A DNA stretch of 64,000 bases from a virus, in IMG/VR virus record IMGVR_UViG_3300044691_000347, positions 1-64,000 of that record, one strand, 5' to 3'. The position numbers and the translations under genes were made by a program. Below the pieces are notes generated by a model. That model was not told where the DNA came from, did not search any database, and saw nothing but the letters and a program-made list of their open reading frames with translations. This document shows, in pieces, positions 39,818 through 47,099 of this stretch (position 1 is its first letter; each line of letters opens with the position of its first letter).

Positions 39818-40053
39818 CGCTGCACCGGCCCGGTGAGTCGATCCCCGACATTCCGGTGCCGCACCTTCTGGAGGAGTGCCCACCTGATCTGTTGCCGCGG
39901 CGCGGTGAGGATGGTTGCTCGTGCCTGCGCGGTGAATGCAGTCTTCGATGGGCACATGACGGCGACGTGCACGCGCAGGTGAGCTTGTCCGGTTTGGTGC
40001 TGGATGTGTGGGAGCACGATTGCGTCACTGAGGAAGAGGAGTGGTGGATGTGA
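39814..40053 (+). CDS. Unknown protein (79 residues)
   Basis: ATG 39814 (ATGA). DGCSCLRGECSLRWAHDGDV with three Cys, acidic end EEEEWWM. Unknown. Confidence 0.6.
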   Translation: MTLHRPGESIPDIPVPHLLEECPPDLLPRRGEDGCSCLRGECSLRWAHDGDVHAQVSLSGLVLDVWEHDCVTEEEEWWM

Positions 40054-40221
40054 GTGTATGGCGCGGACGATGCAGCGCATGCAGTGAAGGAAGCTGAGCG
40101 GCGCCGGTGGGCTACCAAGGGCCGTAGTCCTGCGGTCGCAGTTGAAGCGGTGCAGCGGCGGGTGCTGCCTTTGGTGCCTGCGTGGATGCCGATCACTGGA
40201 GAGTCTTCGAAAAGATCTTGA
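40054..40221 (+). CDS. Small basic protein (55 residues)
   Basis: GTG 40054, right after the preceding stop. VKEAERRRWATKGRSPAVAV then a hydrophobic helix. Its TGA ends at the first base of the operator at 40221. Confidence 0.5.
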   Translation: MYGADDAAHAVKEAERRRWATKGRSPAVAVEAVQRRVLPLVPAWMPITGESSKRS

Positions 40222-40241
40222 TACGATAGCTCATATCGTAT
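40221..40241. promoter_or_regulatory. Operator palindrome
   Basis: ATACGATA, GCTCA, TATCGTAT: 8-bp arms, perfect. Its last base is the first base of the -35 element, so binding would interfere with the promoter at 40241. Confidence 0.65.
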
Positions 40242-40269
40242 TGCATACGCGCTACTCTTCTTGTAGGCT
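40241..40269 (+). promoter_or_regulatory. Rightward promoter
   Basis: TTGCAT (40241-40246), 17 bases, TAGGCT (40264-40269). CTTGTAGGCTT is identical to the promoter at 37225, so the same polymerase form probably uses both. Confidence 0.65.
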
Positions 40270-40303
40270 TCTAGGTATCAGCCAGTCAGCCAAGGAGCCG
40301 AAA

Positions 40304-40492
40304 ATGAGCCACCTCATCACCTCCGAGACAGTCCAGTCGGGCGACGCGATCCGGGAAGGGGCACACGTCTACACGATCGAGAGTGTCCGCCGTGTCCTGC
40401 TCACCGACTACGGCTACCAGTCCAATGCGATCGTGAAGACAAGCGAAGGCCCCAAGACGATGTGGGCCGGCGCGATCTACCACCGCGCATGA
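40304..40492 (+). CDS. Small beta-barrel-like protein (62 residues)
   Basis: ATG 40304 after AAGGAGCCGAAA. SGDAIREGAHVYTIESVRRV, KTMWAGAIYHRA. Unknown. Confidence 0.65.
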   Translation: MSHLITSETVQSGDAIREGAHVYTIESVRRVLLTDYGYQSNAIVKTSEGPKTMWAGAIYHRA

Positions 40493-40539
40493 CCGTCAGC
40501 TTCCCTGCCGTCAACGCGCCAGACCAGGAGCCGAGTTGA
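40489..40539 (+). CDS. 16-residue coupling ORF
   Basis: ATG 40489 overlaps the preceding stop and its TGA overlaps the next TTG start, so translation could be handed across it. Its product MTVSFPAVNAPDQEPS is probably not functional. Confidence 0.3.
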   Translation: MTVSFPAVNAPDQEPS

Positions 40540-40736
40540 CTGCCATATTGCCAGATACGAACCTCGTCGGGGTTGGAGATTTCGCCTATGCCGAGTGGTA
40601 CGTGACTCTCGACGATCTCTCGGATTATCACGGCCGCGCGCACGAAGACTGCGAGGTTTGTGAATATTTGGCCGACATGGATTACCTCTCGAACTGTGAC
40701 GCACTCACAGACGCGCTGAACTGGGGCCCGAAATGA
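40536..40736 (+). CDS. Acidic protein (66 residues)
   Basis: TTG 40536 after CCAGGAGCCGAG. AYAEWYVTLDDLSDYHGRAH and CEVCEYLADMDYL. Acidic, two Cys. Unknown. Confidence 0.6.
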   Translation: MTAILPDTNLVGVGDFAYAEWYVTLDDLSDYHGRAHEDCEVCEYLADMDYLSNCDALTDALNWGPK

Positions 40737-40993
40737 TCATCGCAGTCCTCGCCGACGCCTTCGAGCTGGTGTATGTGTGCAACGGCTGGACCCGCACCAG
40801 CCAACATGCCACCCGCGAAGCCGCTACGCAGTGCCTCAACGAGACGATCGCGGGCAAGGTGTGGGTGCGTCCGGTTGGTCGCCGGAACTGGTTGTACGCG
40901 AGCTGCACTGGCCTCGATTGCAGCGGTCTCCCGCATGCGGATGACAGCCACTCGCATCGAGTCGGGTACTACGAGATTTGTCCGACCGCCTGA
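40733..40993 (+). CDS. Unknown protein (86 residues)
   Basis: ATG 40733 (ATGA). Mixed fold with CNGWTRTSQHATREAATQCL and a Cys/His-containing end. Unknown. Confidence 0.6.
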   Translation: MIIAVLADAFELVYVCNGWTRTSQHATREAATQCLNETIAGKVWVRPVGRRNWLYASCTGLDCSGLPHADDSHSHRVGYYEICPTA

Positions 40994-41003
40994 AAAGTCC
41001 ACT

Positions 41004-41075
41004 GCGGTCCGGTTCTACGGCACAAGGGTGTGCCGGTCGGCGACAATGACGTCCCGGCATCTTGGACCGGACCGC
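41004..41075. other. Structured intergenic element with 10-bp closing stem
   Basis: GCGGTCCGGT (41004-41013) pairs perfectly with ACCGGACCGC (41066-41075). Inside are GGCACA/TGTGCC with a 4-base loop (41019-41034) and an alternative TGCCGG/CCGGCA pairing (41031-41059). Exactly 72 bases, but no T-loop, so not a tRNA. Terminator, small RNA or regulatory leader for the next gene. Confidence 0.45.
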
Positions 41076-41115
41076 TCTCCCACTCCCTCAACACTTTTCG
41101 TAGACAGGAATCTTG

Positions 41116-41343
41116 ATGCAGCTCACCTACACTGCCGACTGGGTTCAGACCACACGCACCCGCAGAACGCTGGAGATCGGCATATATCTCGCGGAAGTGA
41201 CCCACAATCGGGAGCCGTTCATGTGGGATGTGGACTCTGACCGCGGCGACCGACCAGCATTCGCGGGCGGCTGCGAAACAAGCTGGGAACTCGCCTGCGC
41301 TGCCGCCGAAGCCGCTATCCGCGAGCATCACGCCGCACAGTAG
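41116..41343 (+). CDS. Unknown protein (75 residues)
   Basis: ATG 41116 after CAGGAATCTTG. MQLTYTADWVQTTRTRRTLE, ends in a helix with AAEAAIREHHAAQ. Unknown. Confidence 0.6.
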   Translation: MQLTYTADWVQTTRTRRTLEIGIYLAEVTHNREPFMWDVDSDRGDRPAFAGGCETSWELACAAAEAAIREHHAAQ

Positions 41344-41380
41344 CCCTCAATAGCGCCCCCAAACCCTGAAGGATCAACTG

Positions 41381-41551
41381 ATGGATCTCCATGAAGCCGA
41401 ACAGATCATTGCCGGCGTGCGCGCCCTGGCCGATCGCTGGAACAGCGCAACGGTGATCGGTGCTATCTCCGGCGAGGAACGGCCGGATCTCATCACCCAA
41501 GGTTTCGCCGAACAATTGTACGCCGTACTTCCCGAGGAGAACGAGTCATGA
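41381..41551 (+). CDS. Helical protein (56 residues)
   Basis: ATG 41381 after GAAGGATCAACTG. EAEQIIAGVRALADRWNSAT. Stop overlaps the next ATG. Confidence 0.6.
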   Translation: MDLHEAEQIIAGVRALADRWNSATVIGAISGEERPDLITQGFAEQLYAVLPEENES

Positions 41552-41826
41552 CCGACCTCAATGACCGGTTCCATGAGCAGATTCGACAGCTTCTAGCGGA
41601 CAAGCATAGTTACGGCGGCTTCGTTATCGAGGTGACCCACGTGTCCGAGGTTGTCAAGCGTGGCGGCTTCTTCGGTACACCGTGGGAGGAGACGTCGCTG
41701 ACCGTGTTCTACAGGAATCCGAACGGTAACGATGCCGAGGTCGAGATCCCATACAATCTTCGCGAGCTGATCGCGCTGTTGCCTGACGCTGCCGAGTTTT
41801 TGCGGGCATTCGATGACCGTTCCTGA
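41548..41826 (+). CDS. Unknown protein (92 residues)
   Basis: ATG 41548 (ATGA). FVIEVTHVSEVVKRGGFFGT, NLRELIALLPDAAEFLRAFD: alpha/beta, unknown. Confidence 0.65.
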   Translation: MTDLNDRFHEQIRQLLADKHSYGGFVIEVTHVSEVVKRGGFFGTPWEETSLTVFYRNPNGNDAEVEIPYNLRELIALLPDAAEFLRAFDDRS

Positions 41827-41971
41827 CGAGCCCGCCGACCGCCCGGATCTTGCTGCGTGGCGTCGCCGGCATCAGCTTCGCAAGTCGAGTGCGGCGCAAC
41901 CGATCCCGTCCGGCACCGAGTACAAGCGGAAACCGAAGACCGAGCAGGAGAAGGATAAACGCGATGAGTGA
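41813..41971 (+). CDS. Basic protein (52 residues)
   Basis: ATG 41813 to TGA 41971, overlapping both neighbours. WRRHQLRKSSAAQPIPSGTE, Lys-rich end. Unknown. Confidence 0.55.
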   Translation: MTVPDEPADRPDLAAWRRRHQLRKSSAAQPIPSGTEYKRKPKTEQEKDKRDE

Positions 41972-42293
41972 GCAGTTGGTTTCGGATGTAGAGCGTGCGT
42001 TGTGGATGGCTGAGACGGAGGAAAGCGCCGCGCTGGAGGTGCCCGCGGCTGACCTGCTGCGTGAGCTGGCGAAGCTCGGCTACGCGGTGGTGAAGCTGCC
42101 GGACATGGAGGTCGATGATCCGGAGATGGCTACTTGGCCCGTGGATTCTGCCGAGCGCATCGTCGTCGCGCCGACGACGATGGGGCTGATCGACATCCGC
42201 GGCCGCAACTCATTCATGACTGCCGATGCAGCCTTGGCGCTTGCTGCGGCCCTGATCGCCGCCGCACAGCACGTGAAGGAGAACCGCGCGTGA
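41964..42293 (+). CDS. Unknown protein (109 residues)
   Basis: ATG 41964. VPAADLLRELAKLGYAVVKL and ALALAAALIAAAQHVKENRA. Small alpha/beta domain, unknown. Confidence 0.65.
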   Translation: MSEQLVSDVERALWMAETEESAALEVPAADLLRELAKLGYAVVKLPDMEVDDPEMATWPVDSAERIVVAPTTMGLIDIRGRNSFMTADAALALAAALIAAAQHVKENRA

Positions 42294-42502
42294 AGATTGT
42301 TGAGTCCCGCACTGGCAATTGGTATTACCATCTCGGCGACGATCCGTCTGGACTCATCGCATGGTGCGGCGCGAAAACCATGCACAGTTATGCCAGGCTA
42401 GATACTTGGGGACTGGTGACCCACATCGGGGAACGATACTGCGGCGAGTGCCGACGTCTCGCAGATTCGGCCGCCCAGCATGAGATGGGAACGGGCAAAT
42501 GA
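42290..42502 (+). CDS. Cys-containing protein (70 residues)
   Basis: GTG 42290 (GTGA). LIAWCGAKTMHSYARLDTWG then RYCGECRRLAD: a metal site of the C...CxxC type. Unknown. Confidence 0.6.
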   Translation: MKIVESRTGNWYYHLGDDPSGLIAWCGAKTMHSYARLDTWGLVTHIGERYCGECRRLADSAAQHEMGTGK

Positions 42503-42978
42503 GACGTGAAATGTTGTGTTGGTCGACGGGGCCGCGCATAAGCGGTGAGGGTATCCCTTACTGTCTCAAATTGGCTGGTCACGAGGGTCAGCACGAGTCG
42601 CATCCGGATTCAGGTTTAGATGTGTCGTGGGGTGATCCGCTGTGCATGGCAAATCCGGACACGATCCGCACTGCATGGATGCCCGACGAGCTGAAAGGCC
42701 CGTACGGCGGCAATGAGCCTGTCACCACTGGCATCGTAAAACCGCTCGTGTTGGAGGATCTTCGGCGTCTGGTAGCGGCTACGGAGGGTTGGGCGCCGCA
42801 GACGATCGTGCAGGTGCAGCATCCGGACGACCTGTCGGTGAGCCCGAAGCGTTGCCGGACCGCACTGGCAGTCGTACGCGGCAGTAGTTCAGCGCCTCGA
42901 AAGATCGGTACCGGCAATGACGCTGACGTGATGGGCGAATATTTGAGTGCACGGGAGGAGTGGGGCGATGCTCTCTGA
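42499..42978 (+). CDS. Unknown protein (159 residues)
   Basis: ATG 42499 (ATGA). Cys/His-rich N-terminus (CLKLAGHEGQHESHP), then LVLEDLRRLVAATEGWAP and TIVQVQHPDDLSVSPKR. The last two segments resemble phage proteins that evaluate access to a site, but no function is known. Confidence 0.65.
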   Translation: MRREMLCWSTGPRISGEGIPYCLKLAGHEGQHESHPDSGLDVSWGDPLCMANPDTIRTAWMPDELKGPYGGNEPVTTGIVKPLVLEDLRRLVAATEGWAPQTIVQVQHPDDLSVSPKRCRTALAVVRGSSSAPRKIGTGNDADVMGEYLSAREEWGDAL

Positions 42979-43537
42979 CCCGCGCCCACTCCTGTATGTC
43001 GATGTCGATGGCGTACTAAATCCGTACGCGGCGAAAGCGCATCGCCGGCCGGAAGGCTATGGCACGCATCGGCCTATGCCGCCGTCGTGGGTCGGGGGTA
43101 CGGACGCGATGGGCCGCAAGGTGAAGTCGTTGCGGGTATGGCTGAACCCGTCGCACGGTCCAGCACTGCTCGCTCTCACCGACCGGTTCGAGCTGTGGTG
43201 GGCGACGACGTGGCAGCATGAGGCGAACGAGTTCATCGGTCCACTGATCGGCTTGCCGGAGCTGCCTGTGGTCGAGTGGACGGGGCCGATGTTCGGGAAT
43301 GGCCCCGACGGAACGTTTTGGAAGACCACGCAACTCGTCGAACACGCTGCGGGGCGCCCGTTCGCGTGGATCGACGACGACATTAGCGACGATGACCGCC
43401 AGTATGTTGCGCGCCAGCATCCCGGGCCAGCGCTGCTGCACTACGTGAATCCAGCTCTCGGGTTGCTGGACGGCGACTTCGCGACGATGGCGAACTGGGC
43501 TACGAGCTTGAACGACGTGGAAGGATGGGCGGCATGA
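42968..43537 (+). CDS. HAD-like phosphatase
   Basis: 189 residues, ATG 42968. LLYVDVDGVLNPY carries the Asp nucleophile pair, WATTWQHEANEF follows the usual T/S motif II position, and AWIDDDISDDD the acidic motif. Similar to phage HAD hydrolases of unknown substrate; a nucleotide or nucleic-acid 3' phosphatase is plausible. Confidence 0.75.
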   Translation: MLSDPRPLLYVDVDGVLNPYAAKAHRRPEGYGTHRPMPPSWVGGTDAMGRKVKSLRVWLNPSHGPALLALTDRFELWWATTWQHEANEFIGPLIGLPELPVVEWTGPMFGNGPDGTFWKTTQLVEHAAGRPFAWIDDDISDDDRQYVARQHPGPALLHYVNPALGLLDGDFATMANWATSLNDVEGWAA

Positions 43538-43602
43538 GTGACAACCCCGTTCCCGCGAAATCGCTTAGGGCAGCGAGCAGCACGTATATAATGCAGGGGT
43601 GA
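43534..43602 (+). CDS. Micropeptide (22 residues)
   Basis: ATG 43534 (ATGA overlap) to TGA 43602. MSDNPVPAKSLRAASSTYIM. Overlaps a TATAAT hexamer; weak support. Confidence 0.35.
   Translation: MSDNPVPAKSLRAASSTYIMQG
43587..43592 (+). promoter_or_regulatory. Consensus -10 hexamer TATAAT
   Basis: The only perfect TATAAT noticed at an operon end; no good -35 lies 17 bases upstream. Transcription would start near 43599, at the head of the hairpin-rich region. Confidence 0.45.
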
Positions 43603-43790
43603 CCATGTTCCCTTTCGAGGGATCGCAACTGTCTGATTTTCGGCGTGTCAGCCGCGAGTCGACATCGCCCCTCCGAGGGGACGTGAACCAATCGAGCCCC
43701 TGGACGGTCTTCACGTCCAAGGGCTCGATCAGGGGTATCAGGCTGATCGCTCAGCATTGACGTGGCGATCGTACTCGATCGTCGCCGGCC
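43599..43790 (+). ncRNA. Candidate small RNA
   Basis: About 200 bases between the 22-residue and 44-residue genes. Hairpins: CCCCT/AGGGG (43668-43680); a 14-pair stem with one C-A mismatch and a 7-base loop (43692-43728); GCTGA/TCAGC (43742-43755); CGATCG/CGATCG (43770-43785 approximately). A 53-codon GTG frame crosses it but is broken up by the hairpins and has no homologue I know. Confidence 0.4.
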
Positions 43791-43820
43791 CTATCGGTGT
43801 CGCACGCTACGATCCGTGAC

Positions 43821-43955
43821 ATGTCAGATGAGCTGGTAGTGCGTGAGTGTGTGATCTGCGGTGAGGCCGCCGAACCTGGCCGGTGGATGCTGTGCGACAC
43901 CTGCCGGGCTCGGATCGAAGAGAACAACCGGACGAACTGGGGCGGCGAGTCTTAG
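43821..43955 (+). CDS. Zinc-finger protein (44 residues)
   Basis: ATG 43821. CVICGEAAEPGRWMLCDTC is a compact treble-clef-like site. Last rightward gene before the convergent leftward operon. Confidence 0.65.
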   Translation: MSDELVVRECVICGEAAEPGRWMLCDTCRARIEENNRTNWGGES

Positions 43956-43976
43956 CCGGCGAGATCAGACCCGGGA

Positions 43977-44219
43977 CTAGAGCAACCCTTGTCGTTTCGC
44001 GGCTTCCGTTCGCTCCTGCGGGGTAAGGGTTTTCGGCATCTTCTTTCGATCCACCAGCAGATATAGGACGGCGAACGCCCCTGTAGCCAGTCCGAAGATG
44101 CAGCCCGTCAGCGTTATTCCGATCCAGGACTCATGGTCTGTCCAGGCGCCGAACGCTACGAACGGTGGACCGAACACCAGGCATCCGATGATGTACCAAT
44201 CCCACTCTTTGCGGGTCAT
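43977..44219 (-). CDS. Two-span membrane protein (80 residues)
   Basis: ATG 44219 (ATGA overlap). Spans YIIGCLVFGPPFVAFGAW and IGITLTGCIFGLATGAFAVL, then a basic tail with TPQERTEAAKRQG. Last gene of the operon. Confidence 0.65.
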   Translation of the reverse strand: MTRKEWDWYIIGCLVFGPPFVAFGAWTDHESWIGITLTGCIFGLATGAFAVLYLLVDRKKMPKTLTPQERTEAAKRQGLL

Positions 44220-44650
44220 GCTCTTATTGTCGCCCCTGACGCACACTCGCGTACGACGATTCCGGCTTTCTTCGCGCGGCGCACACAGTCCCATGTGCCG
44301 CGCGAACGAGGCATCGGGAAGGCTAGACATAGGTCGGCGCCGAGGTCGACCATCGCTTGGTTCCGGTATCCGCCGGCGGCTTGGCAGTAGGGTGTTCTGT
44401 CGCGCCGGAATCGTGGTGAGTGTTGGCATTCGGGGCGGCAGTGATCCCAGTCGGCGGGGTGTGGTTCGTCGAGGAGTCCGCCGCTGGTCCAGATGTCGGC
44501 GGCGAGGAGATCGGCGCCGTCTGCTGCACCGTGTACGAGGATGATCGGCCCGGGTTGTAGGTCGCGCCAAGCTTGGGCGAGAGCGTCCCGCATCGTGTCT
44601 CGGTCGGTCCAGTCACGGGAGCCTGTGACAAGGAGTCGGCGAACGCTCAT
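44216..44650 (-). CDS. SLOG-family protein (DUF2493/YspA-like)
   Basis: 144 residues, ATG 44650. RRLLVTGSRDWTDRDTMRDA, LVHGAADGADLLAADIW and GYRNQAMVD, then CLAFPMPRSRGTW fit the Rossmann-like nucleotide-binding SLOG fold. Such proteins sense or cleave nucleotide ligands; some act in defence or counter-defence. Confidence 0.8.
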   Translation of the reverse strand: MSVRRLLVTGSRDWTDRDTMRDALAQAWRDLQPGPIILVHGAADGADLLAADIWTSGGLLDEPHPADWDHCRPECQHSPRFRRDRTPYCQAAGGYRNQAMVDLGADLCLAFPMPRSRGTWDCVRRAKKAGIVVRECASGATIRA

Positions 44651-44799
44651 CGTCGTTTCCGGCAGTGTCGGCACCGGTGCAGGATACAGCCGCGTTCGAT
44701 GAACGGGTACGCCCAGTCGGGCGGTTCGACGTGATGGAATTCGAGCGCCCAGCGGTGTCGTCCGACCTTGCAGCGCAGGCGATCCCAACGGGTAGTCAC
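44647..44799 (-). CDS. Zinc-ribbon-like protein (50 residues)
   Basis: GTG 44799 (GTGA). LRCKVGRHRWALEFHH and GCILHRCRHCRKRR. Cys/His pattern of a small zinc domain. Confidence 0.6.
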   Translation of the reverse strand: MTTRWDRLRCKVGRHRWALEFHHVEPPDWAYPFIERGCILHRCRHCRKRR

Positions 44800-45134
44800 G
44801 CCGCGTCCGCCTCGTAGTCGCTCACGCTGTCGGCTGGCCGTTCGAAGGTGTCGGCACCGCATTGCGGGCACTGCCGGACCATCAGCTTCCGTGTCGGCGG
44901 CCGCCATGCGCGAAAAAACAAACCAGCAGGCGGAATGTACCTGGACCAGTGTGACGAGTAGAAGCAAAGCAGGTACTTGTAGGTGAGCATCCCGAACAAG
45001 CATTTCGGGCATTCACGAGTCGAGCCGGCTAGTGGCAGTTGCGTGAACGCGGTCGCGGCCCGCTCTTCGTCTTCGCGCTCGGCTTCATCGAGCCAGCGAC
45101 AATCTTCGGGTGTCCGTTCGATACCCAGCATCAC
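44796..45134 (-). CDS. Zinc-ribbon protein (112 residues)
   Basis: GTG 45134 or ATG 45131. CPKCLFGMLTYK and CPQCGADTFERPADSVSDY form a ribbon with a long insert. Shares the end pattern ERPADS with the protein at 26095-26481. Confidence 0.65.
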   Translation of the reverse strand: MMLGIERTPEDCRWLDEAEREDEERAATAFTQLPLAGSTRECPKCLFGMLTYKYLLCFYSSHWSRYIPPAGLFFRAWRPPTRKLMVRQCPQCGADTFERPADSVSDYEADAA

Positions 45135-45469
45135 ACCACCTCCACGTTGTGGCTGGTTTTCGCCCAGTCGGGGATGTCTGCGATAGCGGTGACCTGGCCG
45201 CCAGACGCGAATGAGGGAGGTTCGGTGAGGGCTTTATCGATGACGTCACCGAGCCTTTTACTCCACAGCTGATCATGCAGCCTGAAAATCCGCTGCACCG
45301 TCCACGGTGCACCAGGGATCAGGTCTCGGACTGTTTCAGCGGCTTCATCTATCTCTTTCCGGGGGCCATCTTGGATGGCGTCGACGAGCTTGAGTGCGGC
45401 GCCCCGAAGTTCAGTCAGTTCCGCGCGGAGTTTCTGGTTCTGTTTCTTCAGCGTCTTCTTACTGGGCAT
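45131..45469 (-). CDS. Coiled-coil protein (112 residues)
   Basis: ATG 45469 after GGAAGAGG. Starts KKTLKKQNQKLRAELTELRG, a coiled coil; later AIADIPDWAKTSHNVEV. Unknown. Confidence 0.65.
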   Translation of the reverse strand: MPSKKTLKKQNQKLRAELTELRGAALKLVDAIQDGPRKEIDEAAETVRDLIPGAPWTVQRIFRLHDQLWSKRLGDVIDKALTEPPSFASGGQVTAIADIPDWAKTSHNVEVV

Positions 45470-45644
45470 CGACGTACCTCTTCCGGATTCGACTGATACG
45501 GCAGGGATTTCGAAGTTTGCTCCATGCCTGCCAGAACGTGCTGTACCTCCAGATAGATTTGCAGTCCTCGCACATCCACAAGTCCCCGAACGCTCCGCAA
45601 ACCCCAGCAGGATATTTGCACAGATGATTCTGTCGAATGAACAT
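45459..45644 (-). CDS. Small zinc-finger protein (61 residues)
   Basis: ATG 45644 (TGATG overlap). DLWMCEDCKSIWRYSTFWQA then a basic tail. Its C-terminal half matches the protein at 52181-52465 (LWMCDDC...), so the two are paralogues. Confidence 0.6.
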   Translation of the reverse strand: MFIRQNHLCKYPAGVCGAFGDLWMCEDCKSIWRYSTFWQAWSKLRNPCRISRIRKRYVDAQ

Positions 45645-45865
45645 CAACGCGCCTCGTCTTGGAGGTTGAGTGTGTAGGCGTTCCGCATGTCCCAGATCGA
45701 CAGTCCGGGGTTGACTTTCTTCGCGGCCCGTTTAGCGCCCCAAAAGGTTCGGTAGCTTTGTCCGCTGTCGGCGACGATGTTGCCGTTTTGGGCTACCCGC
45801 CTCCACCTATAGCGTCCGGCGCTATCACGATAGATTTCTAGGTCGTCGACTCTGGTTGCGTTCAT
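45644..45865 (-). CDS. DUF1508/YegP-like protein (73 residues)
   Basis: ATG 45865. LEIYRDSAGRYRWRRVAQNG then NIVADSGQSY is the DUF1508 signature. Small beta-alpha domain of unknown role, seen in bacteria and phages. Confidence 0.7.
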   Translation of the reverse strand: MNATRVDDLEIYRDSAGRYRWRRVAQNGNIVADSGQSYRTFWGAKRAAKKVNPGLSIWDMRNAYTLNLQDEAR

Positions 45866-46149
45866 ACTGTTTCGGTTCCTTCGATAGTCCACCAGTCAGT
45901 GACATACCGGCGTCCGCGGGCGAAACCCGGTTCGGTGGTGATCTTGAAGACGTTGGATTCCGTTGCGGTCGGCAGCAGATCGCCGAGAGCATCGACAGCC
46001 CCCGTGGCGATGCGCATCCACATTCGGCGAGAAGCACCATGGCAGTCTTCCCACACTATGCAGGTTTCTGCGGTTTCGGCAGCGGCTTGCTCATACTGCC
46101 ATCGCGCAACCCGTTCGATCGCTTTCGTACGGATCTCGTCAGCGTTCAT
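45862..46149 (-). CDS. Unknown protein (95 residues)
   Basis: ATG 46149 after AAGGAACAAGC. IERVARWQYEQAAAETAETC, ends RYVTDWWTIEGTETV. Unknown. Confidence 0.6.
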   Translation of the reverse strand: MNADEIRTKAIERVARWQYEQAAAETAETCIVWEDCHGASRRMWMRIATGAVDALGDLLPTATESNVFKITTEPGFARGRRYVTDWWTIEGTETV

Positions 46150-46520
46150 GCTTGTTCCTTGCGTCGTGTGCATGCCCGCCCGATCGCGGCCTGTAGTTCC
46201 GGAGACGGGCGAGCGTCACTGGCTGCCATCTGAGCGAGCGCGCCAGGTGGGACGACTGTTCTGTCGATCCTGTGGAGTCGTGCGAGGTCGGCCCGGTAGA
46301 CGGCCTCGTACCGGAACCACGAGCCGACGGAAATGCCGGTGACACGCGCCAGGCGGACCGCAGTGTCCCTCGTGATGGATGTGCGCCCGTTGACGATGTC
46401 GTCGACCTGTTCGCGGCTGTACCCCAGGAGATCCGCGGCGCGCTGCCGGGTCAAGCCGCGCTCGTCGATCCATTCCTTCAGGTACTCGCCCGGAGCGACG
46501 GCATAGTTGGTTTCGGTCAC
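46146..46520 (-). CDS. XRE/HigA-like HTH regulator
   Basis: 124 residues, GTG 46520. APGEYLKEWIDERGLTRQRA, then DLLGYSREQVDDIVNGR is the HigA/VapI type HTH. No adjacent HigB toxin is seen, so it is more likely an orphan regulator or antitoxin against a host toxin. The C-terminal 40 residues are disordered. Confidence 0.75.
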   Translation of the reverse strand: MTETNYAVAPGEYLKEWIDERGLTRQRAADLLGYSREQVDDIVNGRTSITRDTAVRLARVTGISVGSWFRYEAVYRADLARLHRIDRTVVPPGALAQMAASDARPSPELQAAIGRACTRRKEQA

Positions 46521-46768
46521 GTTTCGTCTCCTGATGTTCCGCGCATGGCTTCCCCGATCTGCTCAAACGCTTTGCCGGCGGATGTCGTCCAGTCTTTGAG
46601 TGCTTCATGGAAGGCGTGATGCTGTTCTCGGTCGAGGACGGGCACACCGCACAGGCGGCACACGTACAGGTCGAGATGAGTGAATGCGGCATCTACCTGT
46701 TCAGCCTTCTGCCGCTCGTATTGCTGCACCATGGCAACGAATTCGTCGTAGCTGTGGTCGTCGCTCAC
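46517..46768 (-). CDS. Zinc-site protein (83 residues)
   Basis: GTG 46768. CRLCGVPVLDREQHHAFHEA, a CxxC...HxxxH zinc site preceded by a helix. Unknown. Confidence 0.65.
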   Translation of the reverse strand: MSDDHSYDEFVAMVQQYERQKAEQVDAAFTHLDLYVCRLCGVPVLDREQHHAFHEALKDWTTSAGKAFEQIGEAMRGTSGDET

Positions 46769-46947
46769 CCGGACACCACCAGCATGAATCCGGTGAGCGC
46801 GAAGATGATGACAGCGCACGCCGCTTGGCCGATAGCGAAGACCCGGGCGACCTCGCGGACACCCTCACGCGGCGCGAACTTGCCGACCAGGCCAGCTACC
46901 GCGATGACCGTGAACCACACGCCGATCGGAACAGCAGACGGGTTCAT
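46765..46947 (-). CDS. Two-span membrane protein (60 residues)
   Basis: ATG 46947. VPIGVWFTVIAVAGLVGKF and GQAACAVIIFALTGFMLVV. Unknown role. Confidence 0.65.
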   Translation of the reverse strand: MNPSAVPIGVWFTVIAVAGLVGKFAPREGVREVARVFAIGQAACAVIIFALTGFMLVVSG

Positions 46948-47099
46948 GCTGCTGCCTCTCCTTGGTTCCCGAACTTTTCGTTGAGGGCGTCGAACATGGA
47001 TTGCCGGATCATCGGCCCGATCGGCTCGGTTTCGATCCCCATGTCGTCGTCACACTCGTAGCCGTCGAGATATTGAGGAAACCTGTCGCGGAGGCTCAT
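46944..47099 (-). CDS. Unknown protein (51 residues)
   Basis: ATG 47099 (ATGA). MSLRDRFPQYLDGYECDDDM, acidic. Unknown. Confidence 0.6.
   Translation of the reverse strand: MSLRDRFPQYLDGYECDDDMGIETEPIGPMIRQSMFDALNEKFGNQGEAAA

Noticed and set aside
43599-43760. 53-codon GTG frame
   Set aside because: Passes through four strong hairpins and shows no recognisable protein pattern; annotated as possible small RNA instead.
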